The notes below the pieces were generated by a model. The model did no database searches. It saw nothing but the letters and a program-made list of their open reading frames with translations, and was not told the origin of the DNA. The translations under genes were made by a program, and so were the position numbers. A stretch of DNA of 64,000 nucleotides from the NCBI RefSeq assembly GCF_013284035.1, contig NZ_CP054141.1:2976001-3040000 (forward strand), in the 5' to 3' direction. Positions 52,701 to 61,849 of this stretch are shown piece by piece. The stretch comes from Flavobacterium sp. M31R6. GTDB lineage: Bacteria; Bacteroidota; Bacteroidia; Flavobacteriales; Flavobacteriaceae. Position 1 is the first letter of the stretch; each line of letters opens with the position of its first letter.

Positions 52701-54473
52701 CTAAATAACTCCCATTTTCTTCATTAAGAAAGTGGCACTTTTATTTTTGCAAATACCATCGCGAAGTTTATAGTCAAAATGCAATTCGTTGTTGTTAATT
52801 TCAACTTCGAAGCATTTGTTGGTCAGAATATCGGGGAATTCATTAGTAGTTAGACAAACTTCAATATCGTGCGTTGCGATGGCTCCGATTGCTTTTTTGG
52901 CAATTACTTTTTTGACAACTTCGATCGTTCCATTGCGTTTGTCATCAGAGTTGGTTCCACGCAAGATTTCGTCCAAAAGGACAAAAGCAGGATTTCCTTC
53001 CAATTCATCCATAATTTGCTTCAAACGCTTGATTTCGGCAAAGAAATAAGATTCACTGTCGGATAAGGAATCCGAGAGTCGCATAGACACTAAAACAGGC
53101 AGAGGATGAACATTCGCCTCACTCGCACAAACTGGAGAACCCATTCCAGTAAGTACCATATTCACTCCCAAACTACGCAGAAAAGTACTCTTACCAGACA
53201 TATTCGAACCTGTCAGAATCATAAACGACTGTGGGTGGAATTTAACCTCATTTCCTACTCTTGTTGTCGGGTTCAATAAAGGATGACTTAAATTGGAAAA
53301 ATCTATCTCATAATTGGAATTTAACTTTGGGTATACAAATTCAGGATTGTTATACGAGAAATTTGCCAAACTGTTCAGCATTTCAAACTCCCCTATCACT
53401 TCAAGCCATTCTTCCAAAACAATGGCATGCTGTTTTTTCCAAGCGATCATTGATTTCAAGACGTGCACATTAAATAGAAAAGTTCCATTGAACAGTATGG
53501 AGGTCACAAAATTTCCAATGCTATCCATTTTGGAAAATAACTCGGCCAATTGCTCCAAATGAACGCTCGCTTTCTCATTTTGAAAGTTTAGTTTTTGCTG
53601 TAAAGCAATTAATTTTTCAGATTTGAAGCTTTTATTTTCAATTTTTTGCACTAATAAACTGTATTGACTGATAATCACATTGATATTATCTGCCTGAGCA
53701 ATTTCCATTTTGATTCGTTTTACGAAATTCCCTAAAATGGTCAAATTACAAACAAACAAAAATGAAAAATAAGAAAGAAAAACAATATTTGAAGTTATTA
53801 AATACCCCAAAAAGCAACTTAAAAGCAATGCCGGAAACAAATAGGAAATAAACACAGCTACTTTGGACAAAGGCTTGCTATTAAAGACACTCCATTGTAA
53901 TAAGGTTTTGTAAAATGTTTCATTATCCTGTCCAACTTTGGCAACAGCCAAAAACTCCTGACGCCAATCTAATTTCTCTTTTAATTCCTGAACTGCTTGA
54001 TGATTATTTAGTATTTCATCATTTGGCAAAAGCGTTAGCAATTGTTTGGCCAAGGTCTTTTTACCAATAAAAGTAGCGGTTCTGTTCAGATTTTGAAATA
54101 ATGAATGCTCCCCAAAAATATCCAAATCATAAGCATACGGATGGTGAAAATCATTGAATTCTAATCCGTTTTCAAAAGGAATTGATTTACGTTCTAAATA
54201 AGTAATTTCATTTTGGTTGATTTGAACCAAAGCACTTTTTATCTTTTTTTGAAATGATAATTTGGAATGGATACGCATCAAAACAAGAAAACCAGCGAAC
54301 AGCAAAATTGCCGATATGACAAATACTGATTCGCTGGTTTTTATGTAATAAAATAAGCTTCCTAAAAAAAGTAAGATACTAATAAACCTAAAAAAGCTGA
54401 TTGTATTGTATTTAGTATTGATTGCTTTTAACTCCTCAGAATAATTCTGGCTATTGCCTTTGTATATTTCCAT
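52701..54473 (-). CDS. Membrane-anchored MutS-family ATPase
   Basis: 590 residues starting MEIYKGNSQNYSEELKAINT. Four hydrophobic segments (about 27-46, 50-66, 206-224, 228-248) precede and flank a MutS core/lever-like helical region, followed by the MutS domain V ATPase: Walker A TGSNMSGKSTFLRSLGVNM (about 421-439), Walker B FVLLDEILRGTNSDD (about 500-514) and the signature ATHDIEVC. The mismatch-recognition domain I (FxE motif) and the MutS2 Smr nuclease domain are absent. It is a MutS relative of unknown function at the membrane. A longer frame upstream (31 codons) is unlikely. Confidence 0.85.
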   Translation of the reverse strand: MEIYKGNSQNYSEELKAINTKYNTISFFRFISILLFLGSLFYYIKTSESVFVISAILLFAGFLVLMRIHSKLSFQKKIKSALVQINQNEITYLERKSIPFENGLEFNDFHHPYAYDLDIFGEHSLFQNLNRTATFIGKKTLAKQLLTLLPNDEILNNHQAVQELKEKLDWRQEFLAVAKVGQDNETFYKTLLQWSVFNSKPLSKVAVFISYLFPALLLSCFLGYLITSNIVFLSYFSFLFVCNLTILGNFVKRIKMEIAQADNINVIISQYSLLVQKIENKSFKSEKLIALQQKLNFQNEKASVHLEQLAELFSKMDSIGNFVTSILFNGTFLFNVHVLKSMIAWKKQHAIVLEEWLEVIGEFEMLNSLANFSYNNPEFVYPKLNSNYEIDFSNLSHPLLNPTTRVGNEVKFHPQSFMILTGSNMSGKSTFLRSLGVNMVLTGMGSPVCASEANVHPLPVLVSMRLSDSLSDSESYFFAEIKRLKQIMDELEGNPAFVLLDEILRGTNSDDKRNGTIEVVKKVIAKKAIGAIATHDIEVCLTTNEFPDILTNKCFEVEINNNELHFDYKLRDGICKNKSATFLMKKMGVI

Positions 54474-54598
54474 TGTTTGTTTTAATGATATACAAATGTA
54501 GGGAAAGTCAACTTCAATGGCAATGAGAATTTCAATGACAATATCAATAGCAAAACTAAAAAACAAAAAATCTAAAATCTACATTCTAAAATCTACAA

Positions 54599-55435
54599 TC
54601 ACTCCTCTTCATGAAGTGCTAATATTGGTACAATTGAAATATTGGATAATTTTTGGGTCAGGCTTGGGGTAAACAACTCGGAGAAAAAATTACGTTTATG
54701 GGTTATCATTGCCAAAATATCGATGTTTTTATGGGAAACAAAATCCAAGATGGTATCTTTAACGACATCACTTTTTACAACTGAAAACTTAACGGGTTCG
54801 TTTTCAAATTCAGTTTTCCATTGATTTATCGTTTCTTCTGAAATATCTGATTTAGCCGTTTTTACATACAAACATTTCACGATTGCGTGTGTTTTTTTGG
54901 CTATTTTGATAACTTGTCTTAATGGCGCTTTGTCTTTTTCTCTAAAACGTGTGGTAAAACCAATGGTTTCAATCTTTTCAAATTGGGCTTCAGCAGGTAC
55001 ACTAAGTACAGGAACATCTATAGCAGTAACAATTGCTCCAGTATTGGAACCAATGAAAAAAGATTCCCAACCTGTTGCGCCAGAAGTACCCATTACGACA
55101 AAATCTATGTTTTCTTCTTTGACAACTTTCTTGATGGCATAAATTAAATCGCCGTCCATGAGTTTGTGGCTTAATTTAATATGGTCTAAGTTTCTTTGTT
55201 TGGCCAGTTCACGAAGTTTAGGAATTTCCTCTTTGAACATGTCAAATTGAGCCAATTGTAAAGAATCAAAAATACTATAATAATTGTCAGGAATAAATTG
55301 ATTATCGACAATGGGCAGTTCAAAAGTATGTAACAACAATAGTTCTCCATTTACAATTTTTGCAAATTCTAATGCATGGATAAAAGCATTATTGGCGACT
55401 TCAGAAAAATCGGTGGGGAATAAAATCTTTTTCAT
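54599..55435 (-). CDS. Universal stress protein, tandem UspA domains
   Basis: 278 residues, two UspA-like domains (about 1-145 and 150-278). The first opens KKILFPTDFSEVANNAFIHA and carries the ATP-binding-type motif VMGTSGATGWESFFIGSNTG (about 116-135); the second is degenerate but ends LSNISIVPILALHEE. Paired with a homologous gene about 260 bp upstream (55692). The gap to the MutS-like gene (54474-54598) holds CAATGACAAT and TCTAAAATCTACA micro-repeats only. Confidence 0.92.
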   Translation of the reverse strand: MKKILFPTDFSEVANNAFIHALEFAKIVNGELLLLHTFELPIVDNQFIPDNYYSIFDSLQLAQFDMFKEEIPKLRELAKQRNLDHIKLSHKLMDGDLIYAIKKVVKEENIDFVVMGTSGATGWESFFIGSNTGAIVTAIDVPVLSVPAEAQFEKIETIGFTTRFREKDKAPLRQVIKIAKKTHAIVKCLYVKTAKSDISEETINQWKTEFENEPVKFSVVKSDVVKDTILDFVSHKNIDILAMITHKRNFFSELFTPSLTQKLSNISIVPILALHEEE

Positions 55436-55554
55436 TTCTATATGAATTTAGGTTTAATTTTTGATAAACGTTTCTGCTTACTAATTTGATACTCCTACAA
55501 AACTAAACGAAAGCTCTTTTCTTTTATACGGTTATTTGTTGTTTTGCAGGTTGC

Positions 55555-55670
55555 GCGTGAGGGATAAAAGCTAGCTACCGAAGTAGCGCAGATAGCCCGA
55601 CCCAGTTGAGCAAAGGGGCGTATAAGCGACTCTATACATAAGCCCCTTTGCTCAACTGGGGCACGCCCAA
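55555..55670 (+). repeat. GCGTRAG...TACGCCCAA repeat family, copy 2, 19-bp stem
   Basis: GCGTGAGGGATAAAAGCTAG, a small GCTAC-CGAA-GTAGC hairpin, GATAGCCCGACC, then a perfect 19-bp stem (55601-55619 with 55642-55660, 22-nt loop) and CACGCCCAA. Compared with the copy at 52361-52475, the outer pairs GCGTG/CACGC become GCGTA/TACGC and the small stem GCTAC/GTAGC becomes GCTAT/GTAGC, so pairing is kept. Confidence 0.8.
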
Positions 55671-55691
55671 ATTATTTTAAAATTAATAGTT

Positions 55692-56519
55692 TTAATGAAC
55701 GGACAAAATTGGTATATTGATATGAAATGTCAGCTTTTTGCTAAGGCTTACCTGAAAAATTTTTTCGAAGAAACCTCTATGCCGTTCATGAATGGCTACC
55801 ATATTTATTTTATTTTTCTCAATAAAGCTTAAAATTTCTCCTTCTATATCGTTAGCTAAAACGGAATGAAAAGTAATATTCTGGTCTTTGAAAATATTTT
55901 TGAAATCGACCACAAAATCATCTTTATAGACTGTATGTGGTGCCTTTATGTTCAAACAATCGATGTGAGAGTGAAAAACATTAGCCAAAGTCACTACTTT
56001 TTTTAACGGTTCAATATCGTCCATATGGAATCTTGTGTTGAACAATATTTTTTCAATAGGCATATAACTGCATTTTTCGGGAATAGCCAAAACTGTGGCA
56101 TCGCATTCATTCATTATTTTTGTAGCCACCGTTCCCAAAAACACTTCCCGCAAATGGGTTACTCCTTTGGTTCCCATAACAATAAAGTCTATATTTTCTT
56201 TTTTGGAAAGCTTGACTACTTCTTTCACTAAAAACCCTTTTATAAGAACGTTACTAATTTTTATATGCCCCATACTATTTTCTTCGGCAATATTTCGCAA
56301 CAGAGGAACTTCGTCTTTATAATTTTCAAAATCACTTAACTCTTCGTACTCATAGATATCCTGCAAGTAGATGGAAACATCTAAATAAGTAGGCGAATCC
56401 AATTCATAAACGTGCAAAGTAATAATTTCGGCATGAATGGCATCGGCTAGTTTTAAAGCGTAAATAAAGGCATTTTTCGAAACTTCTGAAAAATCTGTAG
56501 GGAACAATATTTTTTTCAT
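55692..56519 (-). CDS. Universal stress protein, tandem UspA domains
   Basis: 275 residues, two UspA-like halves (about 1-145, 150-275). KKILFPTDFSEVSKNAFIYA opens the first, which contains VMGTKGVTHLREVFLGTVAT (about 113-132). Clearly a paralogue of the gene at 54599, arranged in tandem, with a repeat element between them. No DNA-binding or membrane part. Role in stress survival is by family only. Confidence 0.92.
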   Translation of the reverse strand: MKKILFPTDFSEVSKNAFIYALKLADAIHAEIITLHVYELDSPTYLDVSIYLQDIYEYEELSDFENYKDEVPLLRNIAEENSMGHIKISNVLIKGFLVKEVVKLSKKENIDFIVMGTKGVTHLREVFLGTVATKIMNECDATVLAIPEKCSYMPIEKILFNTRFHMDDIEPLKKVVTLANVFHSHIDCLNIKAPHTVYKDDFVVDFKNIFKDQNITFHSVLANDIEGEILSFIEKNKINMVAIHERHRGFFEKIFQVSLSKKLTFHINIPILSVH

Positions 56520-56649
56520 ATCCTTAATAATTTACTGAATATCAATATTTTATATAAAGTTACAAAACTTCTAAAAAGAAAGTATGATAATTGTCATTTT
56601 GATTTATAATTAATAAAAAAATAACATAAAATGCATTGATTTAGTAGAC

Positions 56650-56679
56650 TTGTAAGGTGGTAAGTTTTGCTTACTTTTG
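56650..56679 (+). promoter_or_regulatory. mnmE promoter
   Basis: TTG (56650-56652), a 19-nt spacer and TACTTTTG (56672-56679), an exact match to the Bacteroidetes consensus. The ATG of mnmE is 15 bp downstream, so a leader of under 10 nt is expected. Confidence 0.7.
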
Positions 56680-56694
56680 CATAAATTTTTTGTT

Positions 56695-58095
56695 ATGATC
56701 CAAAACGATTCAATAGTTGCGTTGGCCACTCCTTCGGGAGCGGGAGCAATTGCCGTAATTCGAATTTCTGGCGAAGATGCCATTGCTATAGGGCACTCTG
56801 TTTTTCGATCCATAAAAAACAAAGATTTAAGACAGCAAAAATCACATACCCTTCATTTGGGGCATATTGTTGATGACCAAAAAACCCTGGACGAGGTTTT
56901 GGTTTCTGTTTTCAAAGGACCAAATTCATACACGGGAGAAAATACAATTGAGATTTCGTGCCACGGTTCAACCTATATTCAGCAGCAAATTATCCAGTTA
57001 TTATTGCGAAAAGGCTGTCGAATGGCCGATGCTGGGGAGTTTACCCTTAGAGCTTTCCTGAATGGAAAACTAGATTTATCACAAGCCGAAGCCGTAGCCG
57101 ATTTGATTTCTTCTGATAATGAAGCTTCACACCAAATTGCGATGCAACAAATGCGTGGTGGTTTCTCCAATGAAATTGCCAAACTGCGTGAGGAACTCTT
57201 GAATTTTGCCTCGCTCATTGAACTTGAATTGGACTTTGCTGAAGAAGATGTAGAATTTGCTGACAGAACCCAATTTCATGAATTGTTGAATCGAATTGAG
57301 TTTGTCCTCAAGCGGTTAATCGATTCTTTTGCAGTTGGGAATGTTATCAAAAACGGAATTCCAGTGGCAATTGCAGGTGAACCTAATGTTGGGAAATCAA
57401 CTTTATTGAATGCTTTACTGAACGAGGAACGCGCCATTGTTTCGGAAATTGCGGGAACTACCCGTGATACAATTGAAGACGAATTGGTAATAGGCGGTAT
57501 TGGTTTTCGATTCATCGATACAGCTGGAATACGTGAAACTGTAGATGTGGTTGAAAGTATTGGGATTAAAAAAACGTTCGAAAAAATTGAACAGGCACAA
57601 GTTGTTGTTTTTTTGTTTGATGGTTTCAGGTTTCAGGTTTCAGGTTCTGACTACATCATAGAAATTGAAAAAGTTAAAAATAAATATCCACTTAAACCAA
57701 TATTAGTTGTTGTAAATAAAGTCGATTTATTAAGTGAAAATGAAATCGAAAAAATTGATCAAAAACTTGAAACTTTAAACCTGAAACTTTTAAAAATTTC
57801 TGCCAAAGAGAAACTAGGCGTTGATGAACTTAAAAATCAACTGCTATCTTTTGTAAATACAGGCGCTTTACGAAATAACGAAACCATTGTAACCAACACC
57901 AGACATTACGATTCGCTACTCAAAGCACTGGACGAAATTCAGAAAGTAAAATTTGGATTGGAGACCAATCTTTCCAGTGACTTAATGGCATTAGATATTA
58001 AAGAAGCTTTATACCAATTTGGAATGATTACAGGTCAGGTTACCAATGATGAGTTGTTGGGGAATATTTTTGCTAATTTCTGCATCGGAAAATAG
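56695..58095 (+). CDS. mnmE: tRNA modification GTPase MnmE
   Basis: 466 residues. N-terminal formyl-THF-binding domain (IVALATPSGAGAIAVIRISG, about 6-25), helical domain, and inserted G domain: G1 AGEPNVGKSTLLN (about 224-236), G2 GTTRDT, G3 DTAG, G4 NKVD, and the C-terminal FCIGK with the catalytic cysteine. With MnmG it makes the cmnm5 group at U34. ATG at 56695 is used because the in-frame TTG at 56677 overlaps the -7 box. The G domain carries an unusual repeat-encoded stretch FRFQVSG (about residue 310); see findings. Confidence 0.95.
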   Translation: MIQNDSIVALATPSGAGAIAVIRISGEDAIAIGHSVFRSIKNKDLRQQKSHTLHLGHIVDDQKTLDEVLVSVFKGPNSYTGENTIEISCHGSTYIQQQIIQLLLRKGCRMADAGEFTLRAFLNGKLDLSQAEAVADLISSDNEASHQIAMQQMRGGFSNEIAKLREELLNFASLIELELDFAEEDVEFADRTQFHELLNRIEFVLKRLIDSFAVGNVIKNGIPVAIAGEPNVGKSTLLNALLNEERAIVSEIAGTTRDTIEDELVIGGIGFRFIDTAGIRETVDVVESIGIKKTFEKIEQAQVVVFLFDGFRFQVSGSDYIIEIEKVKNKYPLKPILVVVNKVDLLSENEIEKIDQKLETLNLKLLKISAKEKLGVDELKNQLLSFVNTGALRNNETIVTNTRHYDSLLKALDEIQKVKFGLETNLSSDLMALDIKEALYQFGMITGQVTNDELLGNIFANFCIGK

Positions 58096-58328
58096 CAAAA
58101 CAAAACATCACAAAAAAACAACAAATAAACGAGTTAAAGTATTAATAAACAATATTTTAACTTGTTTTTTTACTTCCTTTTCATCTTGGATAGTATGCGA
58201 TATTTTGCTTAAATTTGTACCTCAATTGTACCTTGAGAATTTGAGGTACAAAAAATATTTTTTTTTGGCCAAATTATGGCACGTGTAGACACACATAGTC
58301 ACAGTGGGACACATAAAGTCACATTTCT

Positions 58329-58613
58329 ATGAGTACAAACATTAGGATTGCCCGCATCTGGGAATTCTGCAGAAATGAAATCACAGCCAAAACAACAAAA
58401 ACGCAGTATTGTTCATTAAAATGCAATAGTAGAGCCTGCAAGGCAAGAACAAGGCAGTCCAAAATTACAGAAAGCAATAAACAGACTGAAATCGCCCAAA
58501 ATCATAATCTTGAAATAGTGAAAACAAAAGATTTCATTAGCGTGAATCATGCCAGTCTTTTGTTTGGAATTAGTAGAAAAATAATTTACAGAATCTTTTA
58601 CAGAGGAGTATAA
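58329..58613 (+). pseudogene. Truncated helix-turn-helix / excisionase-like remnant
   Basis: 94 codons. The N-terminal part (FCRNEITAKTTKTQYCSLKC, about 13-32) looks like a degenerate zinc ribbon missing one Cys, a basic linker follows, and the C-terminus DFISVNHASLLFGISRKIIY is the first half of an excisionase-type HTH that stops at RIFYRGV before the wing. I recall similar full-length proteins in flavobacterial integrative elements. Its ATG overlaps the stop of an 18-codon frame at 58276-58332 (ATGA). It lies just beyond the mnmE 3' end, a known integration target. The rest of 58096-58801 has no gene. Confidence 0.5.
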
Positions 58614-58801
58614 CACTAGCAAACTTCTTATGCAGGCTAATTTAATAGTATTGAGAACTGGGCAGTTCAGAAATCTTTTGGCAGCCGATAAAACGTTTCA
58701 TTTCTCGTATAAATTCTCCGCTCTCCCCTACTTACTCTTTAACTTTTAATCATACCCTTTCACAATACTCTGTTTGATCTTTGCAGCTAGACATTAGAAA
58801 T

Positions 58802-59188
58802 CTAAAATACTATCTTCGCAATACTATCCTTGCTTAGAGGCTTTTCAATGTAACCCCGTACATTTTTGTTTTCATTTGCACGATCTTTATCGAGCTGGTC
58901 AGTCGAAGATGAAAGCATATAAATTTTTAGTCGCTCTTTTACATCAGTATCAAAACCCTCAAATTCTTCCAGGAAATCCCAACCTGAAAGTATAGGCATG
59001 TTAATATCAAGAAGTACTATTGTTGTCTTTCCAGGGGAATAGGTATAAATAGACTTGATAAATAAGAGTGCTTTCTCCGGATTGGTAAATGTTAACACAT
59101 CTGCTTCAGGAAAAACGAGCTTAATTACTTTTCGGCATATAAGGTTGTTAACGGAGTCATCATCAACGACAATAAAATTTTTATTCAT
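58802..59188 (-). CDS. Stand-alone response regulator receiver
   Basis: About 128 residues, a single CheY-like domain: acidic pocket VVDDDSVNN (about 6-14), phospho-acceptor Asp in VLLDINMPILSGWDFLEE (about 55), Ser in MLSSSTDQ and Lys in YIEKPL. There is no output domain and no kinase beside it. The start MNKNFIVVDD is preferred; a further in-frame ATG eight codons upstream (59212) is possible. Targets are unknown. Confidence 0.85.
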   Translation of the reverse strand: MNKNFIVVDDDSVNNLICRKVIKLVFPEADVLTFTNPEKALLFIKSIYTYSPGKTTIVLLDINMPILSGWDFLEEFEGFDTDVKERLKIYMLSSSTDQLDKDRANENKNVRGYIEKPLSKDSIAKIVF

Positions 59189-59227
59189 TTTAAAAGAGCT
59201 TATAAAGTTCATTTACAAATTTGTTTT

Positions 59228-59719
59228 TCAATCGGGTCTTTTAGTTTGATTAATAATCAAAACCAAACTTTCTAAGTAGTTGCAAAATAAAACCTCCCAT
59301 TTTTTATTGATTTTCTCCAATGCTTCGTCCACTGTAAACCATTGCCCTTAGTCAATTTCAAGGAAACTGTGCATTGTTCCCGACTTTGGTGGCCATTCCA
59401 TTTCAAAAGTATTGCTCTCTATTGTATTTGTATCTATATCCTTTTCCAGAGCCCATGCATGAACTATTTTACCCAATTTTAATTTTACAGGAGAAAGTTC
59501 CACGAAACTTCCTTCTAATCGCGTTCCAGTTTCTTCCTCAAATTCTCTGATTGCGGAGTCAAATGCATTTTCTTCATCATTAAATTCCCCTTTTGGTATT
59601 GACCAATGTCCCCTGTCTTTATTTTTCCAGAAAGGGCCACTGGGATGTACTAGCAAGACAAACAATTGATTGCGAACTCTTTTATACAAAAGGATTCCAG
59701 CACTTTTCTTAAGCTTCAT
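59228..59719 (-). pseudogene. NUDIX hydrolase gene with an in-frame stop
   Basis: The frame encodes a NUDIX domain with the box GEFNDEENAFDSAIREFEEE then TG (about 45-66; residues Gly, Glu, Arg-Glu-x2-Glu-Glu in place). It stops at TAA (59348-59350) after MHSFLEID, but the same frame continues for 39 sense codons, GQWFTVDEALEKINKKWEVL and on, which is exactly the expected C-terminal helix of this family (usually DRGQWF or DKGQWF). A single A-to-T change of an AAA codon would explain it. The truncated 123-residue product retains the catalytic box. Confidence 0.75.
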
Positions 59720-60391
59720 TTTTAAAAGGTCTTACTAATGAGTCTCACTTGTAGGATTAGGATTTTCTGTAATTTAATCTTTATAAGTGGCCATCACAAT
59801 ACCCACTTTCGGTGATATTTCATTTATAAAAAATCAAAACATAGTAGGACCTTGCAATACTCTTTCCGCTTCATGTATTTACAAAAATTTTCTGCATATA
59901 AGTATTCATTCTAAAATTCAACAAGTGATATTTCTATTCTATTCTTTATATTCACAAATCATAAATTACTAATTTTAAGTAACTTAAATAATTCATACAA
60001 ATTGTATCCAAACTACATTGCTAATCTTTAAAAAAAAAGGAGCATTCTAACAAATAATGATGGACTGTACTTTAATTTTTTTAGACTATCCGCTACTGCA
60101 TTTTTTTTCTCAGTCTATTAAAGTAGATAATTACCTGATTTTTTATCTTTTATTAGGTACATTTTATCAATAATAAAGATAAACCTGTTCAAAATTGTTT
60201 CCCGTTTCAAGTACACAGGACATTTCACTTAAGTTAAATACAAAGAAGCAATACCTTTCTAAGGTTATTACAGCTATCTTCAAATTTTATTCTATAAAAT
60301 TAAACGACCAATGAACAATATAATTATCTATAAATTATAATGTTCATTGGTAGTCTAATAATTAATGCTTATTGCTTTAAAATTCATTTCT
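59720..60391. other. AT-rich gene-free spacer with one hairpin
   Basis: 672 bp with no supportable coding frame. At 60308-60325 and 60333-60350 an 18-bp inverted repeat (CCAATGAACAATATAATT, one mismatch) forms a hairpin 42 bp beyond the GH109 gene stop and may end its transcript, though no T run follows. The rest is unusually AT-rich and featureless to the eye; it may be decayed sequence. Confidence 0.6.
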
Positions 60392-61771
60392 TTATTCCGA
60401 AAACTCCACTTTTTTCAATTTGTTCCATCCGCCACGGGTAAAATCAGGAATTTGCACAGGAGTAGAACCATTGTCAAGAGAGATTTCCGTCAATGGACCA
60501 AGACAAGACCATTCGGCCAAATCATATACGTCCATATCCAATGGAAGTCCGTTTTGAAGACAATGAATCAAACGGTAATCCATTATAAAATCCATTCCTC
60601 CATGTCCACCAACTTGCTTGGCTTTTTCTTCGATACCCTTTACTATAGGATGTTTATATTTAATCATTAATGCTTTTTTCACCTCTTCAGACACATACTC
60701 CTCAGCATCCAATTTTTGGTAATCCGGAGTAATATCTTGACCAACTGCTGCAGCTCCCAAAGCATATCCTTCTACCGGATATTTATTGGCAAAACCTTTT
60801 GTTCCTGTTAATTGGTACATTCGAGTGTACGGACGCGGATTAGCCACATCATGTTGTATCTGAATCGTTTTTCCGTTCTCGGTACGAATCATTGTCATAG
60901 TGTGGTCTCCATTTCTAAAATCTTTTAAATCTTCCCCTTTTTTCTCTTTGATAAAAGCAGGAATACCAACGCTTTTGGTATCCATTGAAACCAAATAATT
61001 CATCTTATCTCCACGGTGGATATTCAACGCCAAGCAAGCAGGTCCCATTCCATGAGTTGCATAAATGTCTCCACGATGTTTTATGTTGTAATCCAAACGC
61101 CAATTGTTCCAGTAATCCATCCAATACGGTTCAAGATTATGAATATAGGAACCTTCTGCGTGAAGAATTTCTCCAAACAATCCCTGTTGAGCCATATTTA
61201 GAGTTGTCAATTCAAAGAAGTCGTAAACACAGTTCTCTAATTGCATACAATGCTTTCTGGTTTTTTCAGAAGTATTGATTAGTTCCCATATTTCATCCAT
61301 TGTCATTGCAGAAGGTACTTCTATAGCCACGTGTTTTCCATCTTTCATTGCTTGAACACCAATTTGAGCATGATGTTTCCAGTCGGTTGCAACATAAACA
61401 AGATCAACATTAGGAAGTGCAGTTACTTTACGCCAAGCATTTTCATCACCGAAAAATTCTTGCGCTTTAGGAAGTCCTGCCTTTTCTAAAATCTGATTTG
61501 CCGATTTCGTGTTTTTTTCCAGTATATCACAAAGTGCAACAACCTGTACTCCAGGAATATTTGTCATTCGTTTAACCGCCCCTGGCCCACGCATTCCTAA
61601 GCCAATAAAAGCAACACGAACCGTTGGTATTGGCGCACAAGCCAAACGCAAAACATCTGTTTGTCCTTTGGCACGTTTTGGTGTAGCCGTCTTTATCATT
61701 TGGGCAGACGCCCCTATCCATCCCAATAAACAACAGATAATCAGAATGTTTTTAAAAAAAGTAGATTTCAT
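60392..61771 (-). CDS. GH109-like Gfo/Idh/MocA glycosidase
   Basis: 459 residues. Signal peptide (about 1-23, IICCLLGWIGASAQ) then a Rossmann NAD-binding domain VRVAFIGLGMRGPGAVKRM (about 51-69) with ALCD and YVATDWKHHAQIGVQAMKDG, and a C-terminal beta domain. The E-P-Y-W-M-D-Y-W-N-N-W and GDIYATHGMGP stretches match the GH109 alpha-N-acetylgalactosaminidase group, which use NAD in a redox-assisted hydrolysis. Exported, so it acts on host or environmental glycans. It is followed by nothing and preceded by the DUF3472 gene (78 bp). Confidence 0.87.
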   Translation of the reverse strand: MKSTFFKNILIICCLLGWIGASAQMIKTATPKRAKGQTDVLRLACAPIPTVRVAFIGLGMRGPGAVKRMTNIPGVQVVALCDILEKNTKSANQILEKAGLPKAQEFFGDENAWRKVTALPNVDLVYVATDWKHHAQIGVQAMKDGKHVAIEVPSAMTMDEIWELINTSEKTRKHCMQLENCVYDFFELTTLNMAQQGLFGEILHAEGSYIHNLEPYWMDYWNNWRLDYNIKHRGDIYATHGMGPACLALNIHRGDKMNYLVSMDTKSVGIPAFIKEKKGEDLKDFRNGDHTMTMIRTENGKTIQIQHDVANPRPYTRMYQLTGTKGFANKYPVEGYALGAAAVGQDITPDYQKLDAEEYVSEEVKKALMIKYKHPIVKGIEEKAKQVGGHGGMDFIMDYRLIHCLQNGLPLDMDVYDLAEWSCLGPLTEISLDNGSTPVQIPDFTRGGWNKLKKVEFSE

Positions 61772-61849
61772 TATTATGTTAATTAGTTTAAAAAATAGAT
61801 GTAAAATCTGTATATGTTTGATCTAAATCATTCTGACAATGACTTACTT

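Noticed and set aside
56677..56694. TTG start giving six extra MnmE residues
   Set aside because: The TTG is inside the -7 promoter box and the ATG at 56695 gives the family N-terminus.
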